Assembly: GCA_946406115.1 (NCBI GenBank)
Contig: OX291557.1
Span: 11,564,501 to 11,628,500, forward strand
Length of the DNA: 64,000 nt
Direction of reading: 5' to 3'
Origin: Apoda limacodes
Taxonomy: Eukaryota; Arthropoda; Insecta; Lepidoptera; Limacodidae
The position numbers and the translations under genes are program-made. The first letter of the stretch is position 1. The number at the start of each line of letters is the position of its first letter. The notes beneath the pieces are model-generated. The model ran no database searches and had not been told where the DNA came from. It saw nothing but the letters and a program-made list of their open reading frames with translations. This document shows, in pieces, positions 10,871 through 22,338 of this stretch.

Positions 10871-11673
10871 AGTTTTTATTTAATTGTAAAGTTGTCTCGA
10901 CTCTGCTTTTTGCCCGAGACGACAATAGTTTCACCACCTATCACATTTGTGGGACGAAAAACTATCGACAAACAGTGGATTTTACGGGCATACGTTCGTT
11001 TTCGTACGCATAATGAAAAGGTCATTACTTATTAAATAAAATGAAACAGTATATAAAATATTAATGTGCTTTCTTTAATGTATTCATAAGGCATCTCCAA
11101 CATCCTAAAATTTTTCCAAATCATTCTCACAAATTGCTTAAGTGAAAATTAAATATGTTTCGTAATTTTGCGAAAAACTAATAAAATAAAATGTAAAATA
11201 ATTTACCTACAACTTTCTACTTGTGGTCGACTACATGCACTTTGGTAGCAGCAAGCTGTCTAGCTTTATGTGCCGCACAGCGATTTATGCAGTTGCATTG
11301 GGCAGCTGAGCTAAGCGCAGAAATAGCGTGGGCGGTGCGTCACAGATGACAGCTATCTGCGCGGGCACTCGCACGGACTTTATGACTTCCTCAGCCAACG
11401 GCCCTTGGTCAGATGCTGGCTACTAAATAAAAAAAAACTATTTTTTGGCAGATAGTCAAAACAAAAGACAAGACATTCGTAAAACAAAGTCCCTATTAAA
11501 CATTTTAGCTGTATTATTCATCAAAAACTACAGTAGGTACCTATATACCTGGTCATCATGAGTCACCCACGATTTAAAGTGCAGGAGTGAAACTGAATGA
11601 AGTTCAAATAACATTTCTACCTATTACTACTGTAGTACCATTTTCAACCGATGTATGCCGGTTTTCGACATAT
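10871..11673. other. intergenic; GC-rich patch at 11225-11420
   Basis: The 11225-11420 stretch is GC-rich (TGTGCCGCACAGCGATTTAT, GCGTGGGCGGTGCGTCACAG) with no recognised protein match in any frame I read. It may be an old transposon fragment or an unrecognised functional island. Confidence 0.3.
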
Positions 11674-12034
11674 TTTTTGAAGTGAAAACTTCTTTAGCGG
11701 CGCTGTGCACTTTTTTTGTGATGGATAAAAACTGTTAAACTCGCGTCAGGTCACGTGTCCTGATCGAAAATTCGTAAGATGTCACTCGCGTTGGGACACG
11801 TGACCTTTATTTACATTAGGTTAGTTTTTATTTTTAGTACCTATATGGCGATTATGAGTAGTACAGTGGTTGGATATGGGATTTTAATTCTATGACAGAT
11901 TGAGCTGTCAAATATACAACGTCAAAAAAGTAAATAAACAAAAGTTATTATTTTTAATAAATAAATATGGATAAGAAGTGATGGGAAGTAAATAGCGAGT
12001 ATGTTTTCACTTCTGCCGGCACTCCCGGAGTGCA
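11674..12034. mobile_element. about 360-bp inverted-repeat element, copy 2
   Basis: It has the same ends as copy 1 at 1479-1835: GAAGTGAAAAC at 11679-11689 and GTTTTCACTTC at 12003-12013, followed by TGCCGGCACTCCCGGAGTGC. Internal blocks such as TTCTATGACAGATTG, GTCAAATATAC and GTCAAAAAAGTAAATAAAC are shared in order. It is non-coding. Confidence 0.6.
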
Positions 12035-12289
12035 ACCGTCTGTGAAAACTATTATTTCTATTAATAATATATAATTATAATCATATTAACTGTTCACCTC
12101 TCAGCAATCGACGTTCGTAATAACACGGACCATACCTTCGAAGATACAGTTTACTGGTGACATTACCGTTTTCAGATTCTAATTATTATATATTCATTTA
12201 AACATTCAATTTAACATCGTTATAATTTATCTGGCAATTTTACTGTTTCAAACACGAAAATCGCATCAAAATTGGACCACCATACGATC

Positions 12290-12660
12290 CAACAAAGAAA
12301 ACGCACTCAGAAAGTTTTCGGGCTCGTTAGGTTTGTCTTGAAAAGAAGGTACTTCAGCCCTAGGTGATGTCCAGGGTATCATGATGGTGGTAGCAGTCGA
12401 AATCCTAAACTAAACAAGATAGTCTCGTCATGTTTAGTGTGGTTGGATTTGTCTTGACAGTTACTATAACCCTGTCTAGGGTGTGATGATGGTGCTTAGG
12501 TACAGTGTTGGTAAAAGAACTTCTTATCAAAACAAGATAGCCTATATAGTCATGTTTAAGCTGATTGGGTTTGCTATTGCCCTTGGTAGTGTCCAGGGTC
12601 TGATGATAAAGCTTTAATTTTATTTTAGGCTGATTAGTTTTAGAGATAAGGATGAGCGGT
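12290..12660 (+). repeat. imperfect tandem repeat of about 118 bp, three units
   Basis: A series TTTGTCTTGA - CCCTAGGTGATGTCCAGGGT - ATGATGGTGG recurs with starts near 12331, 12448 and 12568. The spacing is about 117-120 bp. Units have diverged noticeably. Confidence 0.55.
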
Positions 12661-14020
12661 AAATTTTCGTCTATTTTCTTATATAAAATTTAAATTAAAA
12701 TTAAAATTAAAATTTATTTATTTGATTTATTTTAAGATAATAAAAAATATGAATTTGAGATTTTATTTATAGAAGCCTTTTCATTGAATATGTCACGCGG
12801 TACAGATTGGTACAGTTTATTACCGTAAACTTTTATTTTTATGATTTTGTTCTCAAAAGTGACCCACATATTTAAATTTCTTAATCGGTCCATTCGGAAC
12901 AAATTACTGTGGCAGACGGACAGTCAAACACACGAGTGATCCTATAAAGGTACCAACTTTCGATTGGGTTTGCCACTTCTGACCTTTACCATACTTACTT
13001 ATATTACAGATGTAAAATAAATTATATGTCTATCTGTTACCTACCTTTTTACAGTTAAACATAATTAGGTTATTTCATTTGGCTAAATCATACGATTTAA
13101 TGAAATTATACAATAAGATTGGTTGAATTTTTATTATTTTTTATTAAAGCACTTAATCATAGAGACAGTGAACCTAGAGACAAAAATATATGCAAGTACT
13201 TTTACGGGTCTCGAGCGGTAAGACCTATTTGCTTACATTTTGCTCTCAACTTCCAGAGTCTAGCGTACTCGAGACTGATCTTTATAAGCTCCCTGATCCC
13301 TATAACAATAAACATGCATAAGAACTTACGTAGGTATAAAAAAACCTTCTTTAAAAGGGTAAACATACCTATGTGTGTACATATGAGGAAAAGAAAGAAA
13401 ACGCTAAACTTTGACCTGACAATATCTTTACAAGTAGACAGTTATACAGTGAGCTATTTTACCAAGGCGAGCTTTGTCATGATGATAATAATAAGTTAAT
13501 GTAGAGATAATACAGATATGACGTTAATGAGACTGCTCGATTAATCGATCACCCGCCGATAATTACGTACCTAATCAAAATCAAACGGTGAATGAGGGCT
13601 TAAGTACCTTCCTACTTGTAAAGCGCAACAAACCCAGCGGTTTTGACCCAGCGGTCAAAACTCAAAACTACAGTCGCCATATTGAAATAGTGTGAACTTA
13701 CAATGACACTAGCGACCAAACACCCAATATCAGAGGGTCAGAATAGTTTTTTGCATTGTATGTAATACCTACTTATTTTCCAATGCTTAATGGATATCGA
13801 TGCTTTCTCCGATATTCTTTATCATGCATGCACAATTCAATTCTCTAATGGATTTTCAGTATTATCCTTTGAAAGAGCAAGCCCGCCGCTGACCACTTCA
13901 GTAGCCGCGTGAAAACTGACTTTGGCGCCTCTTCTATATCCTATCTTTCCTATTATGTCTATAATAATTAAAACAAAACTAAACATTCAGAAGAACTATA
14001 AAGATTCCTGTAATTGCCAC
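12661..14020. other. intergenic or upstream intronic sequence
   Basis: A 126-aa open frame at 13119-13499 has no recognisable domain, no splice context and AT-driven composition, so I do not call it a gene. Nothing else is supported. Confidence 0.35.
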
Positions 14021-14030
14021 TCTTTTGGAA

Positions 14031-14146
14031 GTGTTGTCCGTGTGTCCGATGCAAACCCTTTATACGCCGGCTCCCATCAGGCCTATGAGAGAGAGGATGA
14101 GCTGCCTGTACAAGAAGATCCTAAATGTAGCCATGTTTGGTACAAG
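14031..14146 (+). other. exon-like open segment, unassigned
   Basis: This segment is bounded on the left by a pyrimidine-rich stretch ending TTTTGGAAG and on the right by a strong donor, AAG|GTAATT. It is locally GC-richer and open in two frames. One frame is acidic (contains AYEREDELPVQEDPK). The other ends in splice phase 2 and could in principle join to the Sox exon at 18209. No SoxE-specific motif appears in either frame, so it could be a 5' exon of Sox, an exon of another transcript or chance. Confidence 0.25.
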
Positions 14147-14454
14147 GTAATTTAAAATGTGTTTAGCATATTCAGATTTCATGGTTGTTTCTGAGAGCCA
14201 TTCAATTCAACATTAAATCTTCATTAAATATTGTATTGTAAAAGTATATTTGTCTGTCTGTCCGTTTGTTACATAATCACATCATTGCTCCGTGGTCCAA
14301 ATTATCGTCGCACTGTCACTTCGGAAAGAAGCTTGCAGCCTGAGAAAGTAACAAACCTCCAACAAAATGGGCAACACACATGCCTAAATACATATAAAAA
14401 TATAGAATACGTAGATACCTATTAATTTAGCGCCTCCCAACGAGTATATTGGTA

Positions 14455-14718
14455 AATTGTTATGGTGGTTGCGCTATACTAGGTATAAAGATCACAATAA
14501 TATAGATTTATCAATGTTTGTAAATCTGCTGCGCAGAGGGTGTGGGTTCGATTCCCTGTCTGTCTTGCGTTTGGGTGATAAATATGTATGTATTTACAAA
14601 AAAAAAAGTAAAATATATGTATCTGTATCCGTCGCTGGTATCCATAACACAAGCTTTGCTTATTTTGGGGCCAGACGGCGCTGTGTGTAATGTCCAAAAA
14701 TATTTAAAAAAAAAAAAT
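14455..14718 (+). repeat. tRNA-derived SINE
   Basis: The internal polymerase III B box GGTTCGATTCC lies at 14545-14555. The body shares CTGGTATCCATAACACAAGC, TTTGCTTATTTTGGGGCCAG and ACGGCGCTGTGTGTAATGTC with copies at 34935-35205 and 62023-62205. It ends in an A-rich tail. Small open frames on both strands are not genes. Confidence 0.75.
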
Positions 14719-15950
14719 ATATTCATATTTCATCGATTTTTACATGGAACAAAATAGAAATAGTTTTGATTAGATTTTATTTTAGTTTTAGGTAATTTCT
14801 TTCTAGTAGCAAGTTGAAACAATTATTCATATGTTTGTTTTGTTCGTGCCTCGCGGCAAGAGTTATAAATAGATGAAATTCGACCTCTGGTCTAACATAA
14901 AGCTTATGTTGACATAAACAATATGAACTACGCACTTCAAGGGCGGCGAACGGGCTTTTCTAAGCTTTCGGAGCGCGCCCGATAATTATTAGGTAACCAC
15001 AACCATCAAGCGGTGACTTTGAAAAAGTAAGTAAGTGTTAAGTCGACTTAATAGTCCACAGGGTTCCGGGATGGTTTTAAAAATTGAGTCTGATGGTATT
15101 GTTGTATACTAATAAGGTAAAAATAAATTTAAACTACTTAATTTTAAATTTGATACGATTAGGTCTTACACTTTAAAATCATCTTAAAAAGGTTAACTAA
15201 ACTAGCGCCACCAGTTTTTTATATTTTCTTTTCAAACACATTTACATTCAGAATTATTTGTATGTTTTTCGGAAACTCATAAGCAAATTAAAGCTTATAG
15301 ATAAAGGTATGTCGGAGACAATAAAAAAGTTTCTTTAAATAGTTTATGACTAGTGTTATAATTTCAATTTAGTACATTTTTAGAAAATCCTTTGTACCTC
15401 TAAGAAAAAATTAATAACCTAATTTCTAAAATACTATCGATTTGCATGTAAATTAAGTATACTACAAAACATAACACAATTTAATGTGTGTTTTGTATCA
15501 CTTTACCTTTTTTTGACTTCTTTCTTAAAATTATAATCAAAAGAATAAAATAATAAAACAGAATTATTTGTAACAATAATAATAATAACAAAAAATGTAA
15601 TGATTTTACTAATTTTTATAACTACTGAATGCCTTAAACTCTTCGTACATATATACACACAAGTGTTGGAACAGTAGTCACTTATAAGATAAGACTTTAA
15701 ACCCAAAAATACTCATAAGTTTTGCTTTAAAACTTGCACAAATCAGTTTTTCTGTTCTGAGGCTACTTATTCTTGAAGAAAGATATCCGATTCTATTTTA
15801 TGCGTTTTTAAACATTACGTTATGTAGCATGCCATATCTATAAGCCTTACTGTAAATTTTTTGAGGTTAGTAAATTGATGAAAAAGAAGAAATAAAAGAT
15901 TCAATCATTTAGACCAATAAGAATTACCAAGGAACCCCAAACCTCGAGAT
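14719..15950. other. AT-rich sequence without recognised features
   Basis: No gene, RNA or clear repeat was recognised. Confidence 0.35.
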
Positions 15951-16132
15951 TACTAATATACTACCACCCTCTAGCTGTAGAACTCGTGCAAGTAAACAAA
16001 TCAAGCGACGAGTGCCGAGTGGTCCAACCTCTCGTCATTTCATTCGACGCTCGTAAACTTCAACAACTTTATTACATTTTTTATTTTCTAACTCCGTTCG
16101 TGTTTCCTGAATCCGAACGCTGACAATAAATT

Positions 16133-16259
16133 ATGTTTTTTTCAAACACTGACACGGCACTAAACTTCGATCGATTTCTAACGGATTACCCGAAGCAATA
16201 TGAGAAAATTACCAACGATTTCGGCGAACTTACTTCAACGGTTTCCTCGTTTATTATAA
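16133..16259 (+). CDS. candidate 5' coding exon of the Sox gene (uncertain)
   Basis: A 46-codon ORF starts at ATG 16133 (A at -3) with protein-like composition: MFFSNTDTALNFDRF, then TDYPKQYEKITNDF. It runs into a possible donor, ATAA|GTATTA, after 16259, leaving phase 1. The preceding 15950-16130 stretch is GC-richer and CpG-bearing (AAGCGACGAGTGCCGAGTGG), as a promoter or 5' UTR might be. It joins in frame to the Sox HMG exon only if splicing uses the AG at 18209-18210 rather than the AG two bases earlier. That would give a product of about 224 residues. No SoxE dimerisation motif is visible in it. Alternatives are an unrelated small exon, a chance ORF, or 5' exons outside the window. Confidence 0.3.
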
Positions 16260-16273
16260 GTATTATTAGTTAG

Positions 16274-16828
16274 AATTTTATGTTTGAAAAAGAAATTATT
16301 TTTGATCTTAATTTACAGCCGTGAAGTTAGTATTGTGTTATTATTTGAAAATGCATTGAGTATCCATTCTGGAATTAGTTTTTGTTCGTTACAATATGCG
16401 AGGACCCACCGCAGGCAGGCCATCTGGACAGTAACAACTTAGCTTCTGACAATCACAGATATTTATAAGTAGACACTTAACAGTTACTTAAATTACATTT
16501 CAAATTATACAGACACATTTCAATCAGTGATGCAACTGAAGATTTTCTTGAATTATATATAGTTTTTAGTGAGAAATCTAATGACGTAACATTATAGGTT
16601 ATAAAATTGACGAGAGAAATTTACTAAATTAATAATGAATAAGGAGGATTTTGGTTTTTTCTGATTGGTTCATATTTTACCCATGGAGGAAATCACATAA
16701 ATAAAGTAGTAAGAACTTTATATCTTACGTTATCATATCATCGAATTACCTGTAGCACATAGAAATCGTCGATAAGAAAAGCATACCTACAGAAAGTTTA
16801 ACTCGACAGACAACCAGATATTTAGGCA
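16274..16828. other. AT-rich sequence, no recognised feature
   Basis: Nothing was recognised. If the upstream exon at 16133 is real, this is the first part of a Sox intron. Confidence 0.35.
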
Positions 16829-17665
16829 GGGTTCCGGACCTCAATAGAAAAAAACTTATAGAATCACTTACTTGTTCGTCTGTCGGTGTCTGTCGGTCTG
16901 TAAGACCATGTTAACATCAAATACTAAAGTGTACGGTCCCTTGAAGATGTATCAAAATCTAGCTTCTAAATTAATGCAAACAAAAATTCAGCAATTTATG
17001 CCTCAAATGTAAACAAACCTATATAGGATAGCTCCCGTGGGCCTGGAATCATGAAATTTTGGCAAGAAGCAAAAAATTAAACCCTTACAAAGTAAAATCC
17101 TTTTTCTTAGGACCGCGTAGAGTACCTTAGTAGAATCCAGTTGAATTAACCATCAAATCCTTAAATCTACAGATCCTTAGAGGTGAAAAAAAAACGAGCT
17201 TCCAAGTCAACCCAATCAAAATATACGGCCAGTTGCAAATTTTGACATTTGCTAAAAAGTGAAAACGTACAAGGTACTTCCTGTAGACCCAGAATCATGA
17301 AATTTAGCAAGAAGCCAGGTCTTATAGCACAAGTATAGGAAAAAAGTTTTTACTGCTTTTTAGCGCTCTTAGGAGATGGTAGATCTAAGTATTTGACATT
17401 AAATTCAACTTGATACCTCTGCGTGATCTTATGAAAATAGCTATTAGGTACAAACAAATTTTTTGGTTTGAGTAAACTATAAATTATCAATTTTTCGATT
17501 GTTTTACTTTTGCTATAAATAGTTGTTTCTTGTCAAATTTCATGATTTCAGGTCAACGGCAAATAACCGTTTTGATTTATTTGCGAATATCAAAATTCAA
17601 AAAGGCGTATTTTTGGTACATCTACGCGTTACTGAGAAAAAGCTAAGGAACCCTAAAAATATATA
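16829..17665. repeat. GGGTTCC-family repeat
   Basis: It starts CAGGGTTCCGGACCTC with GTCTGTCGGTGTCTGTCGG close by and ends AAGGAACCCTAAAAA. The interior shares ACTTGATACCTCTGCGT and ATTTCATGATTTCAGGTCAA with 9740-9920. Inverted GGGTTCC/GGAACCC ends are typical of this lepidopteran family. It is non-coding. Confidence 0.55.
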
Positions 17666-18208
17666 AAAACCTCAAATGAATTTTTGAAGTTTTTTTTGTA
17701 GGATTTTTTATCCTATCAGACACGAAGGTGCGGTAAATTGTTTTTTTCAATTTTGATGAACGCCTTTATTAATTAGAGTCACTACAGGGTCGTAGATACT
17801 ATACTAGAAATTGTGAATGAAGTTTTTAGATGCATAAATATTTAGATAGATGTATACAGTTATGCCCAATATGCTGTACTCAAGTCAAGTACCGCCCGGT
17901 TTACATCCATCAAGAAATTATTCGAGGAATAATTCGATTTGGGTATTCCTAGCTAGACTACGATTCGAATAGACTACTTCCTCCATCAGGACAGAACTCC
18001 ACTTCTGCAATTATGTTCACAGTTTATCATACAAAAATTTCTAAGGTCACTTCAATGATATTTCTAAAAATCAGTTTGTTTTGTGTCCTTTTGCAATCAT
18101 ACAGTGAAAGTATTCTAGTTTTTTTTTAAAAAAATTATAAGTTATAATTATATTCTATCAGTTATTTTTGAGTTAAATTAATTTATGAATATTATTGTCT
18201 TGTTTTAG
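17666..18208. other. sequence upstream of the Sox HMG exon, with splice acceptor
   Basis: AT-rich, ending in a pyrimidine-rich tract and the acceptor TGTTTTAG|AG at 18201-18210. Two adjacent AGs give alternative 3' splice sites at 18208 and 18210. Confidence 0.45.
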
Positions 18209-18355
18209 AGGCGGAGGATGCAGTCGGAAGTCACACGTGAAGCGGCCTATGAACGCGTTCATGGTATTTGCGCAAGCGATGAGGAGGCGGCTCGCTGAGC
18301 AGAGACCCACTGTGCACAACGCTGAACTTAGCAAGTCACTTGGATCCATGTGGAA
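18209..18355 (+). CDS. SoxE-type transcription factor, exon with first half of HMG box
   Basis: This exon encodes the N-terminal half of a SOX HMG DNA-binding box: [20 protein letters not shown], then [19 protein letters not shown] and [12 protein letters not shown] is the SOX signature, and [10 protein letters not shown] is characteristic of group E (Sox8/9/10, Drosophila Sox100B). The near-invariant Trp after MV is Phe (codon TTT) here. The acceptor TGTTTTAG precedes 18209, and the donor AA|GTAAG follows 18355, leaving two bases. This places the intron after the LWR-equivalent position, the conserved SoxE intron site. Joined to 26813 the box continues in frame. SoxE proteins are nuclear minor-groove DNA-bending regulators. 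The dimerisation (E) motif GYDW usually just upstream was not found in the window, so the protein start is unresolved. Confidence 0.93.
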
Positions 18356-19142
18356 GTAAGAATTTTAGTATGTTAGTACGAGCTGTTCCCAACAGGTGAA
18401 ATCCTGCAGTAAAGTTACTGTTTCGTCCCGTTGCAACTATCTGCAACGGGCTAGAATATGTTTTGGATTTTAGGATAAGTAAGTAATGAATCTTTTCGAG
18501 ATTTTAGTTGCAAAACTTAAATATGTACTTCAAACAGTAATCCCTCACTTCATTTAGAGATTTTTTACTGACTTTGACTATTTTTAGAGACTCCAGAACT
18601 GACTACAGCCAAATGTAAATTATAGGTAATTCGAAATACGAAATTTTCATAATTACGAAATAACCTATTTTATAACCTACCAGAAATAAGTAAATCATGG
18701 TTGAACTTTTAGCATCTATAGCATCGCCTGACCACATACTTACTTAACCAAAACGTGTTTTGATCGTAAACTTTTCTTAAATTCCTTTTTTTTAAACAAT
18801 TTCACAAAAATAGCAAATTGATGGATATACACACTTTCATAATTGAATTCTTTTATTAATAGTCCAAGTGGTCATGTTGAGATAAAAACAATGTTGGTTT
18901 TTAATTAATTTTATTTGAGAGTTATTCTTCGGATCTTTTGATTTCTTTAACCTTTAATTTTACATTTAATAAGAAGTTAACGAATTAATTATTAATAAGT
19001 TATTTTATTTTATAAATGCAAAATTTAAGCAAAAATTTTAAAATTAAAAAAAAATGCTAAATTAAAAACATTCAATCTACAGGAATATTTTATGAAATAT
19101 TAAGTTTGTTTTAAAACTTTTGCCACAACTACACCCTAATAG
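18356..19142 (+). other. 5' part of Sox intron
   Basis: Intronic AT-rich sequence beginning with donor GTAAGAATT. No repeat or RNA was recognised. The whole intron spans 18356-26812. Confidence 0.6.
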
Positions 19143-19490
19143 GGTATTTTTAGGGTTCCGTACCTGAAAGGTAATGAGGAACCCAATTACAAAGGCTTCG
19201 CTGTCCGTCCGGATTTCCGTTCGTCCTTCCGTCCGTCCGTCCGTCCGTCTGTCACCAGGCTGTATCTCATGAACCGTTATAAATAGACAGTTGAAATTTT
19301 CACAGAAGATGTATTTCTGTTGCCGCTATAAAAACAAATACCAAAAAACAGAAAAAAAAAAAATTTAGGGGTGCAATCCCATGGCAAAAATCCCATACAA
19401 CATACGTGATCTTTTTGCTCGTTTTTGTAGATAATGGTACGGAACCCTTCGTGCGCGAGTCCGACTCGCACTTGGCTGATTTTTTTAATT
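19143..19490. repeat. GGGTTCCGTAC-family repeat with CCGT microsatellite
   Basis: It begins TAGGGTTCCGTACC, has a GTCCGTCCGTCCGTCCGTCT run at about 19219-19250, then CATGAACCGTTATAAATAGA and TTCACAGAAGATGTATTTCT. It ends GGTACGGAACCCTTCGTGCG followed by GAGTCCGACTCGCACTTGGC. Near-identical architecture occurs at 33500-33935 and 48690-49100. Confidence 0.7.
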
Positions 19491-19639
19491 TATTTTATTA
19501 AAATCCTTCTTGGCGAGCATAACTATATTTCTGTACTTTATAAAGAGTTCACATAGAGCTATTTCAAATAATTTTAAATTGGCCGTCATCCAATCCCATC
19601 CCTCAAAATACCAGCAAAAGTGACAGAAAGCTCAAAAAT

Positions 19640-19760
19640 TAAAATCAGTGTTGTGAAAGTAAATCAAAGGTGCACGGAGTGCGGGCGGGGAGTTCTCTAC
19701 GTCTGCGCGTGCGGCGCCCAACTGAGCGCCGTGCATCGATTGTTTACTCATTAAAATACT
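19640..19760. promoter_or_regulatory. GC-rich island in Sox intron (candidate regulatory element)
   Basis: A sharply GC-rich block (GGAGTGCGGGCGGGGAGTTC, GTGCGGCGCCCAACTGAGCG) sits in AT-rich intron DNA. It is followed by ATCGATTGTTTACTCATT, which contains a forkhead-like TGTTTAC. There is no coding frame with a known domain. Either an intronic enhancer or an alternative promoter would be possible; evidence is compositional only. Confidence 0.25.
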
Positions 19761-20907
19761 ATCGCCGCTAACCGTCAAGATAACATCTCTAACTGTCTCG
19801 AAATGGTAGGCTCCTCCAATAGAAAATTATGAACCATATCAATTCGCGAGATACCAGAGAAAGGTGATGATTCATTTTGAGTAAGGTTGATGGTTATAGT
19901 TTGTTACACATGTTTTAAACGTGTTTAGGTATGTTTATGTGATAATGTACCAAGTTTTAGGCAAGCATCAACTTATTAACATTTTTTTTAAAACAAGTGC
20001 AACAAAAATCAAAAATATATTTGTACTAGCTAGTTCCTAGTTCCTAATTACTAGTTCCCTGCGATTTTATTTGCAAAATCAACGCTTTTCACTTTATTAA
20101 GTTTTTTTTATATTCTTCTGGGTATATGTTTATTTCGCAAAGTCCTTCCTCGGTGGATGAGACCCTACTGTTCAACTTTCATCATTCTAGGTTTATAAGT
20201 TGTTTTACCTGGGCGATGATCAGTGAGTCCTGGCCAATTAATTGACTCAGTCAGTCAAAAATGCAGCTTCAATGTTGGCTAACTTAGGAACAGTAAATAA
20301 AAACAGCTTGCAGCAAAAATAACAGAAACCATGGTTAATGAACCACAGTAATACAGTGACATGCATCTAAAAATACCAATAAATACATTATCTTTTAGTA
20401 GGTTGATAAATTGTACTATAATTCATAAGAATAAGCTAAGTATATCTAAGCTAAGGCTTTGACGTGCACGCTGTGTCCTGACCACCCATATTCTAGTGAC
20501 AGGGCACGGGTATGACGCACCATGTGGCTTTAGCTATGCGGCTCGCAGGCCAAATCAACAGGTTAAGAAAACAGCTGGTGAAGAGAGGCTGATTGCAATG
20601 TTGTGATTGTGATTGGTCGTGCTAACGGCACGCGGCATGCCTTTCGCGGAGAACTCAGCGATAGTTGTTCAGATCTTGTTTGTTGAGGGATCAGTTTTAA
20701 TGTCTTGTAGTATAGTAAAATAAAAAGTTTGTATTGCACAAATTAATGGAATAACAATACCAGAACTAAATAAATAACTTATTCTTTATGGTCTTATCTT
20801 CGTTTCCTTCGAGACAACCTTTTGGCAATAAAAGATCCCGCTTTAAATGTTATAATAACTCATATGTTTTAAAGTAGTTAGTAGAGGGTTGTCAACCATA
20901 CTGTTAA
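19761..20907. other. Sox intron sequence
   Basis: No coding feature. A diverged relative of the 985/3040 repeat may lie at 20465-20620 (GGTGAAGAGAGGCTG, CAATGTTGTGAT). Confidence 0.35.
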
Positions 20908-21672
20908 AAAAATCGGCCAAGTGCGAGTCGGACTCGCGCACGAAGGGTTCCGTACCATTATCTATAAAAACGGCAAAAAATAACGTTTGTTGTATGGGAG
21001 GCCCCTTAAATATTTGTTTTTAGAATGATTTTATTTTATTTTCTATAAATTAAACATCGTTCATTTACTTATATTTTATATCTGTTTTACAGATGTACCT
21101 ACTTCATATCAGTAACTTTTAATGGAATTGGTACGAAAATTTCACTTTTCCAAGTACATTTTATAATTTGGTCGACTTTTACTCGTTAACCTATAAAGTG
21201 TACTTACCCATGATAGTTTTCCTTTAAAATTCATTATATGCACTACCACCGTAATTTTATAAACATTTCCAAAAACTATACTTTCGCTGGTAGAGGAGGG
21301 GGGACACTTGACTCTAACAAAAATTAGTACTTTAAAACTAAATGTTTCGCAAATGGAGCCCTAAATCAATAAATGATCTTTCTATACCGCCAATGTTTTT
21401 AGAATTCCTATCCAACAATACCCTACACGATGGGGTAGGCGAGAAAAAAAAATTACGTCTTCACTTCACGTGTAGTGGAGGTACCTAAAAAAATTGTTTT
21501 TCAAAGATTTTATTCTACCACTTTGTTGGCTTGATCAGTGTGTATATCCCGGCCAAATTGCAGCTTCCTCGTATAAGTACTCGTAGTTTTTGAACTAAGC
21601 CGCGGACAGACAGACGGACGGACGGACATGGCGAAACTATAAGGGTTCCTCTTTGACTACGGAACCCTAAAA
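20908..21672. repeat. GGGTTCCGTAC-family repeat, longer version
   Basis: It starts AATCGGCCAAGTGCGAGTCG followed by CGAAGGGTTCCGTACC and ends GACGGACGGACGGACATGGC and TGACTACGGAACCCTAAAAA. The inverted termini delimit an element of about 760 bp inside the Sox intron. Confidence 0.6.
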
Positions 21673-21879
21673 ACAGTTAGTACCTGTTTTATACTGTTTA
21701 CTGTTCAACGAGAATATAGTGTCCAAAATAGGTACTGTTTTTAGGAACCTTATGCATAACAATAAAAACGTTGTGGAGCGGCGACAACGAGGAGATCTCC
21801 TGCCAGGCGAGGTGTTATGCCTGGGGACCGTCGTGGTCCCTTTAACTTGCGCTTCGATTTCTATATATGATGAACTGAC

Positions 21880-21950
21880 AAGGAAACTTCGATAGCGCGA
21901 TGTAGGACGCGTGACGTCAGCCTTGCTTGTAAGCGGTACGATATAATCTT
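21880..21950 (+). repeat. direct repeat copy 1 (AACTTCGATAGCGCGATGTA)
   Basis: AACTTCGATAGCGCGATGTA, GACGCGTGACGT and then GGTACGATAT-like sequence are repeated in the same orientation at 26130-26200. Identity is about 80 percent over roughly 70 bp. The sequence is GC-rich compared with the intron around it. Confidence 0.65.
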
Positions 21951-22338
21951 TAGCAAAAAGATTTAAAAATATTTTTAGGGTTAATCGTCTCCAATTTTTT
22001 TTTCGTAACAGTTAACTGTGATTTAATCTAAGAGGTTCTCTAAAATTTTATATTTTGATTTAAAAAATAATAATTTGCGCTCTTCGTTTTTATAAGCTTC
22101 TGAAAAGACAGTATTTAAAAATATCGTTGCAAAGTTACCAGAATTTCTGGTATTATTATAGAGAATCTTCAAAAGAATATAACAAAATTATCTTCAATCT
22201 CCTAATCAAAATATCATAGAGCTAAAAAACGCCAAGCGCTTAATTTTTTAATCTTTTTTGAATCAAAATACACGGAGAGAAAACTTTAGTAGCTACAAGT
22301 AAATAATACTAATAACCACTAAAATATTAGTAATTCCA

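Noticed and set aside
13119..13499. 126-aa open frame on the + strand
   Set aside because: No recognisable domain, AT-driven composition and no splice or promoter context; treated as chance.
14457..14757. Four overlapping small ORFs on both strands
   Set aside because: They lie over a tRNA-derived SINE and are open by chance.
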